A DNA stretch of 64,000 bases from Lampris incognitus (GCF_029633865.1 NC_079215.1:52551485-52615484); one strand, 5' to 3'; counted from the first letter of the stretch, positions 41,438-56,602 are shown. The notes: generated from the sequence alone by a model not told the origin. Translations and numbers: made by a program.

Positions 41438-44400
41438 TCACTGCGTCTGTGTGTCTGGGCTGACGCGGTCCTGGAAGATGTACAGGTTGTTAGTGGCTGC
41501 AATGGCAATGATGTTCTCGTTTGGGTGCCAGGCCATGTGCAGGATCTTCTTGGTGAAGTCCAGACTATCTACCCCCACATCTCCGCGACGACGTTTGCCG
41601 CCGGTGTAGACGCGTCGTGTCCGGAGCACAGCCCGAGGCTTGCTGCTCTCCCGCCACGCTTCCAGGGTCACTCCCCGCCCTGTCTCCCTGTCAAACATCC
41701 GGAAGAAGCTGTTGTACGCTCCCGTCATGATCACACTGAGGAGAGGAGAGGAAAAAGGAGGATAATGGAGAAAGTGGGTTACATTGTGGAGGACAGCAGA
41801 TTGTGTCTAGAGAGTCAGATTTTGCCGATATGGCATCCAATCAATCATAAACAAGGAAAAAAGGATTATGGGAAGGAACAGCAGGAGAAGCTGAGGACGA
41901 GTAGATAGATTTGGTGTCAGATAAGGGAGGAGGCAAGCAAGGCAATACAGTTAATTACTGCTACTGCACGCACATGCACCAACACACACAAACACACACA
42001 CACACAAAACAGGCCGCTGGAGTGTCGTTCGAAAGGTTGGATAGCATCAGAAAGCTGTTTTTGGTTAGTCGGATTCTGGGGGGGGGGTATGCGTCTGTTT
42101 TTTTTTGCAACCTTATGAAAGTACCATTTCAAAATCTTTCCACAGTTTCCGCCACGACTGTCCAGGTTTGCTAAGGTATGAAAATGGGTGAGGTTTCAAG
42201 TGGTTTTGCAAAACGTGTCTGTCTGTGTCTTCACACAACTCCGCCGCCGTGCTGACTGCTCACTGCTCACCATGAAAAGCTTTGGGGAAAAAAAGCCTCT
42301 GAGGGTGCTTAGGTTATATACACGTTTGTTTGACTCTTCGAAACACATCGAAATTCATGTCTTACAAAGACTTCCCGTTTATAATCCCACTCCTTTCTGT
42401 GACAGACAGCTTCTTGCCCCTCCTTAGAGTTTAGCTGTTTGGAAAAGGTATGAGTCGTACAAACTAGTTTGTTTGCAGCATGCAGAAGGCCTTACACACA
42501 CACACACACACTAACACAAACCCTCTTTCTCTTTTGCACAAATGTATCTACCACACCGTCTTACCTATCTGTGCTGTTCCAGACACACTCAAACTTGTCG
42601 AAGATGCAGTCGTTCTCATAGAGCGAGCACAGCTTACTGCGGAGGTACTCATGCACCTGGGGGTAGGGCAGCGACAGACAGGTCATCCTACACGGCTGGT
42701 TAAATACATGACACCAAACAGGCTTATCCACTCAAAGAGTTTAGCAACTACAATATACAATGTGACTTTCGATTGTTTCTATCAGTTTGATGCATGTCAC
42801 ATGACTCTCATTTGGTTTCAGTTAATCCTCATTGTGTTAAAAAGACACAGTTAGTTGATGTCTGCAGTAAAATGCTAATGTTCTGTCCATCTGCTGGGCA
42901 GTGTGATCGGGCGTTATGGCGTTGTTTGTTGAAGGGAGTGCCCGGAGGCTGAGCAAGCTAAACAAGAGAGCTAGCGGGGCGTCCGGGTAGCGTGGCGGTC
43001 TATTCCGTTGGCTACCAACATGGGGATCGCCGGTTCAAATCCCCGTGTTACCTCCGGATTGGTCGGGTGTCCCTACAGACACAATTGGCCGTGTCTGCGG
43101 GTGAGAAGCCGGATGTAGGTATGTGTCCTGGTCGCTGCACTAGTGCCTCCTCTGGCCGGTCGGGGCGCCTGTTCAGGGGGGGAGGTGGAACTTTGGGGGG
43201 GGGGGGGTAGCGTGATCCTCCCACACGCTATGTCCCCCTGGTGAAACTCCTCACTGTCAGGTGAAAAGAAGCAGGTGGCAACTCCACGTGTATCAGAGGA
43301 GGCATGTGGTAGTCTGCAACCCTCCCTGGATCAGCAGGGGGATGAAGCAGTGGCCAGGATGGCTCGGAAGAGTGGGGCCAAGCACAATTGGGGAGAAAAA
43401 GGGGTGGGGAAAAAAAACAAAAAACAGGCGAGCTCGCACAGTCACCAGACTTAACCTGGACTCTGGAGAACGTGCTGGGGAAAAAGAAGGTGGGCAAACT
43501 GCCGGCTATCATGGACGTCATCACCCATCTTCTTCATGACGCCCTGGTTAAAACAGTACAGCTCCTCCAGCAAAAGGCTGCTACAACTCAAAGTGCACCA
43601 AGGAGCATTTGAGGAAGTACTTCGTGCCAGCAGCAGTCAGATTTTTTAAGCGTGCCTGCTCTTTGACAGGGTGGTGACACCTGAGTCTTTCATACGGGCT
43701 TAATGCCAGCTGGATTTGGCTATTTAACTGCTTTTACTCATTTATTTTTTCCACACAACTACTTATGTAACTGCCCTTTATGTACATTCAGATTCAAGAA
43801 CTTTGTTGTCATTGTGCAAGCACAATGACATTGCAGTTGTGTCAACCTCAAAATGGTGCATACATAAAAGAGATTAGAAATATGAAATATCAGCAATAAA
43901 AAGTACAGAGTCTAAACGATATAAGTGCAAAATATAAGCAGTATAAGGTATAAAATACAATACAGTTAACAACAAAATACAATTTACGAGGTGCAAAAAC
44001 ATCATCAGCAAAAATGCAGTAAAGGTGTGGTGGACAGATATGAAGTGGCTTCGCATGACATGTGAGTAAATATTGCAAATATTGCACGTGCCCAATGGTG
44101 GCAGCACATCAGTCTTGTAGGACTGAGGAGATGTCTGAGTTCATCAGTACCACAAGCTGTTTTTCAGTCTCTTTGTGCACATGTAGATTGATTGGAAGCG
44201 CCTACCTGATGGGAGGAGCTGAACTAGATGGTGTCCAGGGTGTGTAACATCTTTTAGGATGTTCTTGGCCCTCCTCACACAGCGAGTGCTGTGAAGATGT
44301 TGTAGTGAAGGCAGCTCAATGCCAATAATGTCCCGTGCTGTTTCCACAACACGCTTGGAGGGCTTTTTTGTCAGCTTTGGTGCAGCTGCTGGACCGGGCT

Positions 44401-47400
44401 GTCATGCAGTTTGTTAGGATGCTCTCTGTGGTGCATCTATAAAAGTTGATGAGCCGCTTTTGGGGGAGGTTGGCTCGCCTTAGCCTCCTCAGGAGATAAA
44501 GGCTTTGTTGTGCCTTACCCACCACTGCTGAGGTGCTGTCAGCCCAGGAGAGGTGAAGGACCTTTATCTTACCTAATCTTGTGTTTTTGTATCTTTGCTA
44601 TTTAGTTTTGCATTGGTTAGTGTACAAAGTTGCATGTCATACTTGAACCTTATACAAGAAACAGCAAGGTTTGGAAACAAGTTTGACAGGCTAAAGCTTC
44701 ACCTACGTATGTAAATCTCATCTCATCTCATCATCAGCTGCTTCTCCGGGGTCGGGTCGCGGTGGCAGCAAGCGAAGTAGGGCACTCCAGACGTCCCTCT
44801 CCCCCAGCAATGCCCTCCAGCTCCTCCTGGGGGATCCCAAGGCGTTCCCAGGCCAGATTGGACATGTAGTCCCTCCAGCAAGTTCTGGGTCTACCCTGGG
44901 GTCTCCTCCCAGCTGGATGTGCTCGGAAAACCTCCAAAGGACGGCACCTAGGAGGCATCCTAATCAGATGCCCGAACCACTTCAACTGGCTCCTTTTCGA
45001 CACAAAGGAGCAGCGGCTCTACTCTGAGCTCCCTCCAGATGTGCGAACTTCTCACCCTATCTCTAAGGCTGAGCCCAGACACCCTATGAAGGAAAAAGCC
45101 ACTTGTATCTGCAATCTCACCCTTTCGGTCACTACCCAAAGCTCATGACCATAGGTGAGGGTTGGATCGAAGATTGACTGGTAAGTTGAGAGCCTTCAAT
45201 CTCAGCTCCCTCTTCACCACAACGGATCGGTACAACATCCGCATTACTGCTGATGCTGCATCAATCCATCTGTCAATCACCCGCTCCATCCTCCCCTCAC
45301 TCGTGAACAAGACCCTGAGATACTTGAACTCCTTCACTTGAGGCAACAACTCATCCCCAACCCGCAGGGAGCAATCCACCATTTTCTGGTATGTAAATAA
45401 AGTAAGATATTAAAAAGATGCTAGCACTTAATTGACCCACAGTACAAACACAACAGATATGAACATGTGATTTGATATTACTGCAGTATAACATGCACTG
45501 TTGGACTTGGTAGTCTTAAGTTGACTAAGTTTAATCATCAAAGATACTTTGGTAAGCCAAGAGTGGAAAAAAAAGGGTATCCTAGCCCTTGATACAGTTT
45601 GGCAGACCTACTATGCAACAAGCATAGATGATGGATGTTTCAACTGACCTGGTATGTCTCCACAGGGCCCTTATCCATGTTTAGGTCCCACACCTTGGCT
45701 GTGAGATAGTCCCTGGTCAGCAGGTAGCGTCCGCTGTGGCTGAACTTAACATCCGACACAGAGGATATGATTTCCGAGAAAAACGACCGACTTCCTGGGT
45801 CCTCTGGCTCCTCAAACACTGCACATGGATGGAGGAGAGAATCAGATTCATTTCCGTGCAGATGACCTGAATAAGACTCCCAAAATATTACAGAATTCAG
45901 TGCATTTACATTTTCTCATTATAACATCGTTCTGGATTCTTACACTGGATTCTTATAAAGGATTATTTAGTTGGATAAATCTGATATTTAATACAAAAGA
46001 ATAACCCTGACTGAGATATCAACAGAACTTCTTTATGCTATTTCAGTAAGGGACCGTGTGGATTATGCATAGTTGTAATGTCACATGTACATGGATCAGG
46101 TATCATCGCTGTCATTATCTTACATGGTCATTGTGTGTATATTGTAAGTGCAGTCTCCACAACATGCTCACATTTGGTGTGTCTGTCACAGAGGGCGGAG
46201 GCTCTCATGTCACAGAGGCGCAGCGTGCCCTTGCTGCTGCTGTACACAAAGAGGTGGCAGTGCTGAGGGTGGAACTCTGCCGCTGTGATCACCTCTGTCA
46301 GGTCCTCCATGTTGGCTGGCTTGATGTCCACAATGTCTGAGGACCCGTCAGGGACCATAAAACATGAAAAGAGTGCCGCACTGTGCTGGCAGTCCACCAC
46401 AGAAGTCCCCAGCATCAGTCTGCTATTCGCCATGGCAGGATTTTCTAAGATGCACTGAATACGTTAACGCTGTATGGTAGAGCGCCACAATGCACAGAGC
46501 TTATTTGTAATCGTTTGCTGTCTTTTTGTGCAGGGTGCAAAACGATACCTTTCACTGTCTGAATGAATATTTAGGAACACTGACATTTTTTTCCATTGAT
46601 ATTTAGGTTGAGCATCCTACCAAGTCAAATTCCTAGTATGTGATAAATTTACAGGGTTGAAAGTAAAACATGGCGATTTCTGCTGAGATGGTATTACAGG
46701 ACAGAAGCAGACCAACAAGCATGCTCACAGCACACAGCAATGTTAGACTGCCAGAATATGTGTGCAATACTAGGAAAGAGTGTAAAAATAGGAGGTGGCA
46801 TATGTTTTTTTGTGGGTTTTTTTTGGGGGGGGGGTTCCCCCCTTTTTCTCCCCAATTGTATCCGGCCAATTACCCCACTTTTCTGAGCCACCCCATTCTC
46901 TGTCCCACCCCCTCTGCCGATCCAGGGAGGGCTGCAGACTACCACATGGCTCCTCCGATACATGTGGAGTCTCCAGCCACTTCTTTTCACCTGACAGTGA
47001 GGAGTTTCGCCAGGAGGACATAGCGTGTGGGAGGATCACGCTATTCCCCCCCAGTTCCACCTCCCCCCCGAACAGGTGCCCCAACCAACCAGAAGAGGCG
47101 CTAGTGCAGCAACCAGGACACATACCCACATCCAGCTTCCCACCTGCAGACACAGCCAATTCTGTCTGTAGGGACGCCTGACCCAGCGATCCCCATGTTG
47201 GTAGGCAACAGAATACACCGCCACGCCACCCGGATGCCCGAGATGGCAAATGTGATTGAAAGACACTGAGTTCATAAGGCTGCCTTTTAGATTTAGGGGG
47301 AACCTTTCATGTTCTCTGCGCTCACACCTCAATTCTCAGACACAGCAGGAAATTTGGCCCCGATAACCCCCTGCAAAGCACATACACCCCAATCCTCTCG

Positions 47401-50400
47401 GTGTTTCTATTTGCAGCAGATCCTTTGTGGTTAAGCAGAGTGCGCTACTGTGACTGAATTATTTAGGCTCTTCTCCCATACACGTTTCATAAATTTTCTA
47501 GGTCAGCTTGCATTTAAGCAGGAAATAGCATGGTCTATCCAACACGCTATAGTCTGTCCTGGATCTGCTCAGGGACTATACACGGGTCCCTGCCAGGCCC
47601 TCCCAGCCCTAAAAACATGGTGACAACTGTGTATTTATAAAAAATACATTATAATGAATTCAGATGCACAGCAACATAAGAATTATATCTTTGTTTCTAG
47701 AGGTCAAATAATGTGTGTTCAATTCAGGTTGTGAAATCTGAAACGATTACATTTGAGACCACGTATGAGGTACCAAGACCAAGATTTAGATGTGTTGGCT
47801 TGAAGACCACTGTAGTTAGGTCATACAGGGGACAGTGAAATTAACTATGGCTATGTTTCTTGTTTAAATACCACTTTTATTATGGTAAGTTGCAATCAGT
47901 GACATATCTGAAAGTACTGGATAGGATTTTTCTTGCACTGTTCTCAGTTCTACAGTGACCAACATGGAGGAGGTCGGACTCACATTGTGAGAGAGAATTC
48001 TACAGGGCCTGATTTTGGGAAATTTAATGGAAAAAGAAATAGCAGAGCAATCACAGATATAAATAAACATAGCCACAGAACGCCAAATTTTGATACTGTG
48101 ATCCCATATAATGCAATATTCAGAATCAAATCTGTAACACCACACTGCAGAAAGGCTAACTGTAGCGTATTCAGGTCACGTGGCCTACAGTCAATAAAGA
48201 GTTACACTTTCTTTAAAGGGAAATTTCACTGATGGTTTTCTGTATGTGCAAATCAGTACTGAGGTGCAATGTAGTCAATTGAAGCAATAAAGTCCTGACT
48301 GTGTACTATATTGACGAAGAAATCCGTGTTGCCCAGCTCACAGAGTCTTTCCCCACAGTGCTTACAGAATGCACTGCTGCACACTAGCTTCTGTGTTGTG
48401 GTTCATAAAATCCTCTGCAATAGTGTTGTGGGATGATGTCTCCACCATCAGAAACGTGTTTACAGTATATTAGCTGCATTAGGAACCCTGCTATGCTGTA
48501 GTTTTTCCGACCGTCAACTGATGTCATGATATGTCACTTGGCAGCCGGAAAAAAAACTCAGTTTCACCACTCCAGATGCAGAAATGATACTGGGAACAAC
48601 TGCAGGTGTTTTTCTTGTGCTATCCCTGTTGCAGATGGACACAGATAAGGTTTAAAATCAGGGAATTTTCCCTTCAAATTGTCCAATCAGTATTTTGAAC
48701 TGCAACAATTCAAATAGCTGAAGAAATAGATTCTCTCCATTTTTTCAAACAAATATTTGGAAGTGAAAACCAATTGTTTTCCTTTTCTGGTTACATTTTG
48801 GATTAATTTAAAGGAATGTGAATTGATTTTGTCTTTATCTTTAAGAGAAGGTTAAACTCAGGCACTATGACAGTAATGCAAAGCACAACTGGTGCACAGG
48901 TTTGCTGTTTTGTTAATTTGACAAAATTTGAGCATGAATGAATGATTTCCAAATGACACCTTTGATTTTAATAAATGGAACCAAATAAAGGTACTAAAGT
49001 AAACTAAACTAGACTTATAGGGAGGATACTAAAGCTGCGGTCAGTGATGCCCAGGTGCCACATGTTGATACGGAGGTCATCAGCTGACATGTAGGTCTCT
49101 CCATCACTGTTGACTGAGATAGAGTTGACATGATAGGTGTGTCCATTAGCAAACACTCGCCGGGGACGGACCTCTACCATCAGATCTGTAGATTTCAGGA
49201 CTGGAACCTGATATGGAGGGATGGAAGAAGAGAAGAGAAGAGAAGAGAAGAGAAGAGAAGAGAAGAGAAGAGAAGAGAAGAGAAGAGAAGAGAAGAGAAG
49301 AGAAGAGAAGAGAAGAGAAGAGAAGAGAAGAGAAGAGAAGAGGAGAGGAGAGGAACGGAGTGGAGCGGAGAGAAGAAAAGAGAATTATAAAGAAGAGAAG
49401 AGAAGAGAAGAAAAGAGAAGAGAAAAGAACCGGAGAAGAGAAACAAAGTGAAGCGAAGAGAAGAGAAGAGAAGAGAAGAGAAGAGAAGAGAAGAGAAGAG
49501 AAGGGAAAAGAGAAGAGAATAGTAGAGAAGAAAGAGAGAAGAGAAGAGAAGGGAAGGTTAGGGCCATGGGTATTTAAAGAGAGAGGGATGGATGTACAGA
49601 GAGTGAGAGCAGAAAAGAAACCAAGAATCAAAGGCTGCAAAAAATAGACCCCCCCCCCCAGATTTAATACTGATTGAAGTTCAATCAGAAACAGATTTTA
49701 TGTGCATGCATAAATGAACAGGAGCACTGACATGAATTGCAGACGGCTCTGACAGAATATGATGCTAGGACTCCCACACTGGCACAGTTGTCCTTATTAG
49801 CATGCCTGGTGTGTGTGTGTGTGTGTGTGTGGGTTTACCTGTAATGAGGTGATGGTAGAGATGTCCTTGATCCGTCCCTCCTCATCTTTCAGGTTGTATC
49901 CCTCTGGTCTCTTGTCTCTCTCACTCACCTTCCACAGTTTAATGGTCTTGTCTATGACAGACAACAAGGACAGAAAATCAGATAACAGATGGTTGATCGT
50001 ACAAACCACAGACAAGCTATCACAAGCAATCAGTATGAGAAAGAAGTGGCAGTAATTCCTCCAGATGTAATTTCATATGTATGTAAACGGAAGTGACATA
50101 TTGACAACTTTTGAGGTATTGAGGTACTTATGATCACAATTTCAAGAACAATTATCAGCTGGGACAACTCGCAGAAGAAAAATATGTCAATTATGTTTCA
50201 TGGACCTTCAGGTAATGACCAACCATGTACAATTTCTTATGCCAGCTAAAGGAGCATAATTTGAGGCTCGGATGACCTCTCAGGCACAGAGGAATTAGGA
50301 TCAAATGTACGAAACATGAGAATTTGACCCACTGAAAGGTTTCATTTTGACTGTTTAGTGCTACAGAAAAGTCACTTTGGGACTCCAAAATCAGTTTAAC

Positions 50401-53203
50401 ACTCTCTCTCTCATTTCACTGTACCAAAATGCCAAAGAGGCTGCCAAGCTAACGTCACATCAGATTTTGTTGGTGGTGAACATATTATTCTTGCTATTTT
50501 TGCCATATGTATAAAAATATTCAAACTAACTGGTCAACATCTAACTGTATGGTGTAACTATACTACTCAGCTGTGTTGCATGTAGTCTACAAGCCGTACT
50601 TATGATCTCTGATCACATCCACATTTTTGTGTCTAGTGCTAAAAAGGTACCACGAGGTTTTGTTAGGTTTTCTGCTGGAGGCAAAGATTATTGTGTCCAC
50701 TTTGCATCCTCACCATTGGTGGACAGCAGGAAGTGAGCAGCATTCTGCTGTGGCAGCCATCGGATCTTGTTAATTTTCTCTTCTATTTCCAGGCTCTTCA
50801 GGTAGTCAAAGTCGGGTTCATGGCTCTGGAACGTGCTGTAGACGTTATACTCTCCTGAGTCCCCTGCCTCCTCCAACTCGCCTTTAGACTTCATAAAGCA
50901 GGTGGTAAGTAAAATATTTTAATACGACTCTATGTGTATAGATACAAAATTAACGTGCTCTCTTGTGAGGTGACTCGGGTTCAGTATGCTACAGAAAGAG
51001 TCTACATGTGCAGAGGGCCGTAGATGGAGCATTTACCCATTCAAGCATGAAATAATGTTAAAATCTGTATGCCGCACTTTCAGGGCCAACACTTGTACAG
51101 AAGCCCAATTCAGACGACAAGCTAATGTGCACATCCATATCCTATCGCACTGCACTAACCTATTGGGGCTTACTGCAGCTCACATTAGGCTACACTTTCA
51201 TAAATCAACTGGCCCATCTCTTAGAAAGCATTATTTTATTTCATTTAATTTATTTATTTTGTGGAGTTTCCCCCCCATTTTGTCCAAATTGTACTTGGCT
51301 AATTACCCCACTCTTCCGAGCCGTCCCGGTCACTGCCCCCCCCCCTGCCAATCCGGGGAGGACTGTAGACTACCACATGCCTCCTCCAATACATGTGGAG
51401 TTGCCAGCCGCTTCTTTTCACCTGACAGTGGAGAGTTTCGCCAGGGGGCTGTAGCAGGTGGGAGGATCACGCTATTCCCCCCAGTTCCCCCTCCCCTCCA
51501 AACAGGCGCCCCGACCGACCAAGGACACATACCCACATCCGGCTTCTCACCTGCAGACACGGCCAGTTGTGTCTGTAGGGACGCCCGACCATGCTTGAGG
51601 TAACACAGGGATTCGAACTGGAGTTCCCTGTGTTGGTAGGCAAAGGAATAGACTGCCATGCCACCCAGACGCCCTAGAAAGCATTATTAATGGCTTTTAA
51701 ACTATACCTGAACTAACTGATTGATTGCGGGCATGGTAACCTCCGTCCCAATATTGTAATATACTGGCAATACTGTAAAAGATGCTGGATGAAAATGGAG
51801 ATGACTGTGAAGCATTTAACACATCAGACAACCCTCAGTGGCTGACCTCAGTCTGTCTCTGGAAGATAACCACTCGGCCCCCCTTGTCCCCCGTGGCCAG
51901 CAGGTCCCCATTCTGGTTGAACTCCACTGTAGAGATGACATCAGCTGGGGGAGGAGTGGGGGGGGGAGGAGAAGAAAGGGATTTAACATGGGGGTGTTAA
52001 GACAGATGACGAGCAAAGTTTTGAAAACTGACAGAGAAAGACACAGTACGGTGAAAAAGAATCAGAAAAGACAGGGCGGAAGTGAGACGGAGAGGAGGCA
52101 CGGGTGATGATACATGCGAGACAATTTAGAATTAGGAGGGAGGAGCATGGAGTCGATTGGATCATTTGTCAGTATCCCTTTCACTAAAACTTGAATAACC
52201 CTTAATCATGGTGCTTGAGTCTGATATAGACACAAGCACAACGGGAAAGAAAGCCAGAAACAGTCTCAACGCTGAATTATCCAAAAATAATCAAGCCCTT
52301 TCAGAATTAGAGTCCGCTTTATGGGCAATGTAAGGTTTGTTTGTTTTGTTTTTTTGGAATTTTCCCCCTTTTTCTCCCCAATTGTACCCGTCCAATTATC
52401 CCACTCTTCCCGAGCCGTCCCGGTTGCTGCTCCACCCCCTCTGCAGATCTGGGGAGGGCTGCAGACTACTACATGCCTCCTCCGTTACATGTGGAGTCGC
52501 CAGCTGATTCTTTTCACCTGACAGTGAGGAGTTTCACCAGGGGGACGTAGTGCGTGGGAGGATCACGCTATTCCCCCCCAGTTCCCCCTCCCCCCCCGAA
52601 CAGGCACACCGACTGACCAGAGGAGGCGCTAGTGCAGCGACCAGGACACATGCCCACATCCGGCTTCCCACCTGCAGACATGGCCAATTGTGTCTGTAGG
52701 GACCAAGTCGGAGGTAACACAAGGATTCGAACCAGCAATGCCCGTGTTGGTAGGCAACGGAATAGACCGCTGCGCTACCTGGATGCCCTCATGGGCAATA
52801 TAAGTTTGCAAAACCAAGTGAAAATACAAACGTACTAACAGTTGCAAAAACAGTGTTTTGAACACCACAAAGTAAAACAATTGTATTAAATGAGCAGAAG
52901 ATGTAATTTCAATATTAGCCCCAGTGCATTTGCCTGTGTTGTTACAGTGACAGCAAACTTGAAGTTGGCCACTTCCAGAGTACATTTAAGAAATTTGACT
53001 CAGCATCAATCAAGGCCATAAATAACCCACCCTCGATGCTGAGACGACTCTATCCATCACGACAGCATGTAATCTGAGACCAGTGAGACAGTGACAACAA
53101 CGCAAGGTCTAGTAGGTGACATGCACATTGAAGGTCTACCTTCGGTGACATAGTCTCGTAGGAAGCTGTGGTTGATTTTGGGGCTCTCAGCGTCCTCACC
53201 CAT
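41438..53203 (-). CDS. ppp2r2c: PP2A regulatory subunit B gamma (B55 gamma)
   Basis: Seven-bladed WD40 regulatory subunit that directs the PP2A core enzyme to substrates, mainly in brain. Coding exons in transcript order: 53140-53203, 51847-51944, 50714-50888, 49839-49951, 49030-49207, 46172-46336, 45649-45818, 42565-42656, 41438-41735. All are GT-AG and in frame (1353 nt, 450 aa; human 447). It starts [21 protein letters not shown]. Later motifs include [117 protein letters not shown] and [20 protein letters not shown]. Internal exon lengths equal those recalled for the family, except 50714-50888, which is 9 nt longer ([13 protein letters not shown] where human has KNAPHSQGEY). The N- and C-termini favour gamma over alpha, beta and delta. 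Untranslated first exons were not placed. Unlisted intron sequence shows nothing recognisable. Confidence 0.95.
42977..43415 (+). mobile_element. SINE family A, copy 6
   Basis: Head GGCGTCCGGGTAGCGTGGCGG, box B GGTTCAAATCC, tail AATTGGGGAGAAAAAGGGG. It lies in the ppp2r2c intron between 42657 and 45648. Confidence 0.85.
44100..44560 (-). mobile_element. LINE reverse-transcriptase C-terminal fragment
   Basis: The minus strand encodes, in two frames, [20 protein letters not shown], then [17 protein letters not shown], and then [40 protein letters not shown]. This is the well-known C-terminal tail of a fish LINE ORF2. A frameshift lies near 44330-44350. The AT-rich 43790-44100 may be its 3' UTR. 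Inactive fragment in a ppp2r2c intron. Confidence 0.65.
44715..45385 (-). mobile_element. 5'-truncated copy of the LINE at 22147-25490
   Basis: Same family as the wfs1 intron-2 element. Frames read [20 protein letters not shown], then [20 protein letters not shown] near 45143-45382, and [34 protein letters not shown] near 44734-45003. It ends in the same ATGAGATGA-type 3' repeats. Only the last 670 bp are present, with frame breaks. Confidence 0.8.
46807..47240 (-). mobile_element. SINE family A, copy 7
   Basis: Antisense, that is, in the sense of ppp2r2c. The tail near 46840 reads CCCCAATTGTATCCGG on the plus strand. The head near 47235 (CCGCCACGCCACCCGGATGCC) is missing box B and part of the following body. 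Confidence 0.75.
49220..49556. repeat. (AGAAG)n pentanucleotide tract at a ppp2r2c splice acceptor
   Basis: Near-perfect AGAAG repeats fill 49228-49343 and a degenerate continuation reaches 49556. In the sense of ppp2r2c this is a CTTCT tract that ends about 20 nt before the acceptor of the exon at 49030-49207. Confidence 0.9.
49810..49831. repeat. (GT)n tract next to a ppp2r2c splice donor
   Basis: About 11 GT units. In the gene's sense it is (CA)n beginning about 8 nt after the donor CAG/GTAAAC of the exon ending at 49839. Confidence 0.85.
51255..51676 (-). mobile_element. SINE family A, copy 8
   Basis: Head near 51674 (GCGTCTGGGTGGCATGGCAG on the minus strand), more diverged than other copies. 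A block between the CGGGGCGCCTG and CACTAGCG words is shortened. It lies in a ppp2r2c intron. Confidence 0.8.
52345..52790 (-). mobile_element. SINE family A, copy 9
   Basis: Full-length apart from a small gap after GTAGGGACCAAGTCGG. The head near 52788 reads GCATCCAGGTAGCGCAGCGG on the minus strand. It lies in ppp2r2c intron 1, about 350 bp from copy 8's neighbouring exon. Confidence 0.85.
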
Positions 53204-54262
<1,059 letters not shown>

Positions 54263-54299
54263 ACAGCAGGAGAGACAGAGACAGAGACAAGAGGGGGTA

Positions 54300-55092
54300 A
54301 AGCAAAGGGAGAGAAAAATAAAAATAAAGAGTGGGATAGAGGAGAATGGAGGTATTTTGCCTACCGATGCTGTGGAGCTGATTCTACAGCATCCAGTGTG
54401 TCATGGCAGCCTCCTCCCCCATCAGCCAATCCCAGCGCGGCTGTCACCAGAGGAGCCGCCTACTGCAGCTGACGAGCAGGGAGAGACCAGCAGAGGGAGA
54501 CGTCAGACAGTGAGAAATACAAACACAGCAGCAGCAGTCGAGCACAAACCATACGTTTCTTTTTATAAAACTGATTAAAAACCAAATTAAACTTACAATT
54601 ACACACAAAGTAGCAAATTTAAGGGTAGTCAGGACCAAACATGTTTATTTCAAATTTAATGTAATACAAAATAACATTTCAAAACATGTGTCATGAAAAT
54701 AAACATGAATTCAAAGAATCTGATCATTAATCTGTTATTAATACCGTTATTATTTGGGAAAATTCACAAATTTTCTAAAATATCTCCAATATAATCAAAA
54801 CCTCTGGCCTTTAACACCCCAATCGCTTGTTCGTCAAGTCTTCTGTTTTGAAATATTCTTGAAAAATAAGCAATATGTGTTGATTTTAACCCTCTAAAGG
54901 TGCTGAATGAAGCTAAAAATGTGTACCTCTGCATTATGGCATGTTTTAGTTCTCTCGTATGAGGAGTAATTAAACTGCTCTCAACACATCCTTCACCCAC
55001 AGGATATTGTTGACTCCGGAAATGATTTTCTTTTTATTAATTAAGAATAAATGTTTACAATTTTATCCTAAATTTATCTCCCACGTACGTTT
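54300..55092. other. Intergenic sequence without recognised features
   Basis: Mixed then AT-rich sequence. Short open frames lack motifs, and no element ends were seen. Confidence 0.4.
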
Positions 55093-55283
55093 CCTCCCAC
55101 GTGCCTTTGGACTGTGGGAGGAAACCGGAGCTCCCGGAGGAAACCCACGCAGACACGGGGAGAACATGCAAACTCCACACAAAGGACGACCCGGGACGAC
55201 CCGCTAAGGTTGGACTACCCTGGAGCTTGAATACACGACCTTCTTGCTGTGAGGCAACCACGCTAACCACTGCACCACCTGGA
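55093..55283 (-). mobile_element. tRNA-derived SINE fragment
   Basis: Contains GACTGTGGGAGGAAACCGGAG, AGAACATGCAAACTCCACAC and, at its head, CACGCTAACCACTGCACCACC on the plus strand. It is the same family as 5441-5814, without the tail portion. Confidence 0.65.
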
Positions 55284-55842
55284 TATTTCCTCCATGTGAA
55301 ATTCCCTCAAGTTACAATTCTGCCACAGTTCTCACCAACAAAAAAAATGTGACAGCTGTTACTGCTCTCATTCATATTTTTTTAAAGGTTAAAAAGTTTA
55401 ATCTTTTATGCCGTTTGTCACTTCTAATGCCAGAAATACATTGCAGAGCTTCATTCACTGCTGCACTCCTAACAGGACCCAACAGGGTGCAGCAGCAGGT
55501 CTGCTCAGGACTCAGCCGGGCTCCAGTTGAGTGGATTTGACAGAGCCGGAGCCGGGGACAGACCCCGTGTCAGACCGACAGGCAGGGAATAACTCCTGTT
55601 GAGCCGACACGCAGGTCATCCCCGAAGACTGTGAGGTGAAGGACGATGGACTAGACCTGCTGTTGTCTGCCCTGCACGGAGTCCATCTGACATGCGAGCA
55701 GGTAATCTGAAGGATTCTCTTGTGTTTTCTCACACCATGTCTTGGGATGAGATTTTACAACAAAATACATATCAGTGTGAGAAGAGCTTGGTTTAGATGT
55801 TGATATCTGTTTACGCACTATACCGGTCTGCTGTGCTCGGTC

Positions 55843-56164
55843 TAGGGCTGCACGATTATGGCTAAAATGATAATCCCAATTATTCCATTTAATACTGCGA
55901 TCAGAGTTATTGATCATGATTATCCATCTATTCTGGTGAATAGAATTGTATTATTGAGCATTTTAAAATGAAAACTGCCTTCACTGTCATAATGGATTTT
56001 ATATAGATAAATAAAATGTACAAATCTTCAAATCATAATAATACTTTATTCACACCAGAGCAAACTAAACCCAGTGGGAATAATCACCTTATGGCCACGA
56101 TCAATTAAATATGGAAGCTAATATTGGAATCGTGATTAATGCATGATTAATTGTGCAGCCCTAT
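55843..56164. mobile_element. Non-autonomous hAT-like element with TAGGGCTGCAC ends
   Basis: The 322-bp, AT-rich sequence starts TAGGGCTGCACGATTATGGC and ends with the inverted GATTAATTGTGCAGCCCTA. ATGATTAAT-type words recur inside. No clear 8-bp duplication was found and no coding capacity is present. Confidence 0.6.
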
Positions 56165-56274
56165 AGCTGTGTCTTCTCAGGAGCATTAGCAGAGCTCCTG
56201 TTTCAGTCTCTATGTCATATAGAGTTGGATTGGTAAAAGCGGTGTGTGTTTGGTTGTGCGTACTTCCTATTTGT

Positions 56275-56602
<328 letters not shown>

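Noticed and set aside
49130-49647. Arg-Glu-Lys and Ser-Leu frames over the AGAAG tract
   Set aside because: Repeat translation. The regular spacing is a pentanucleotide tract without spacers, so it is not a CRISPR array either.
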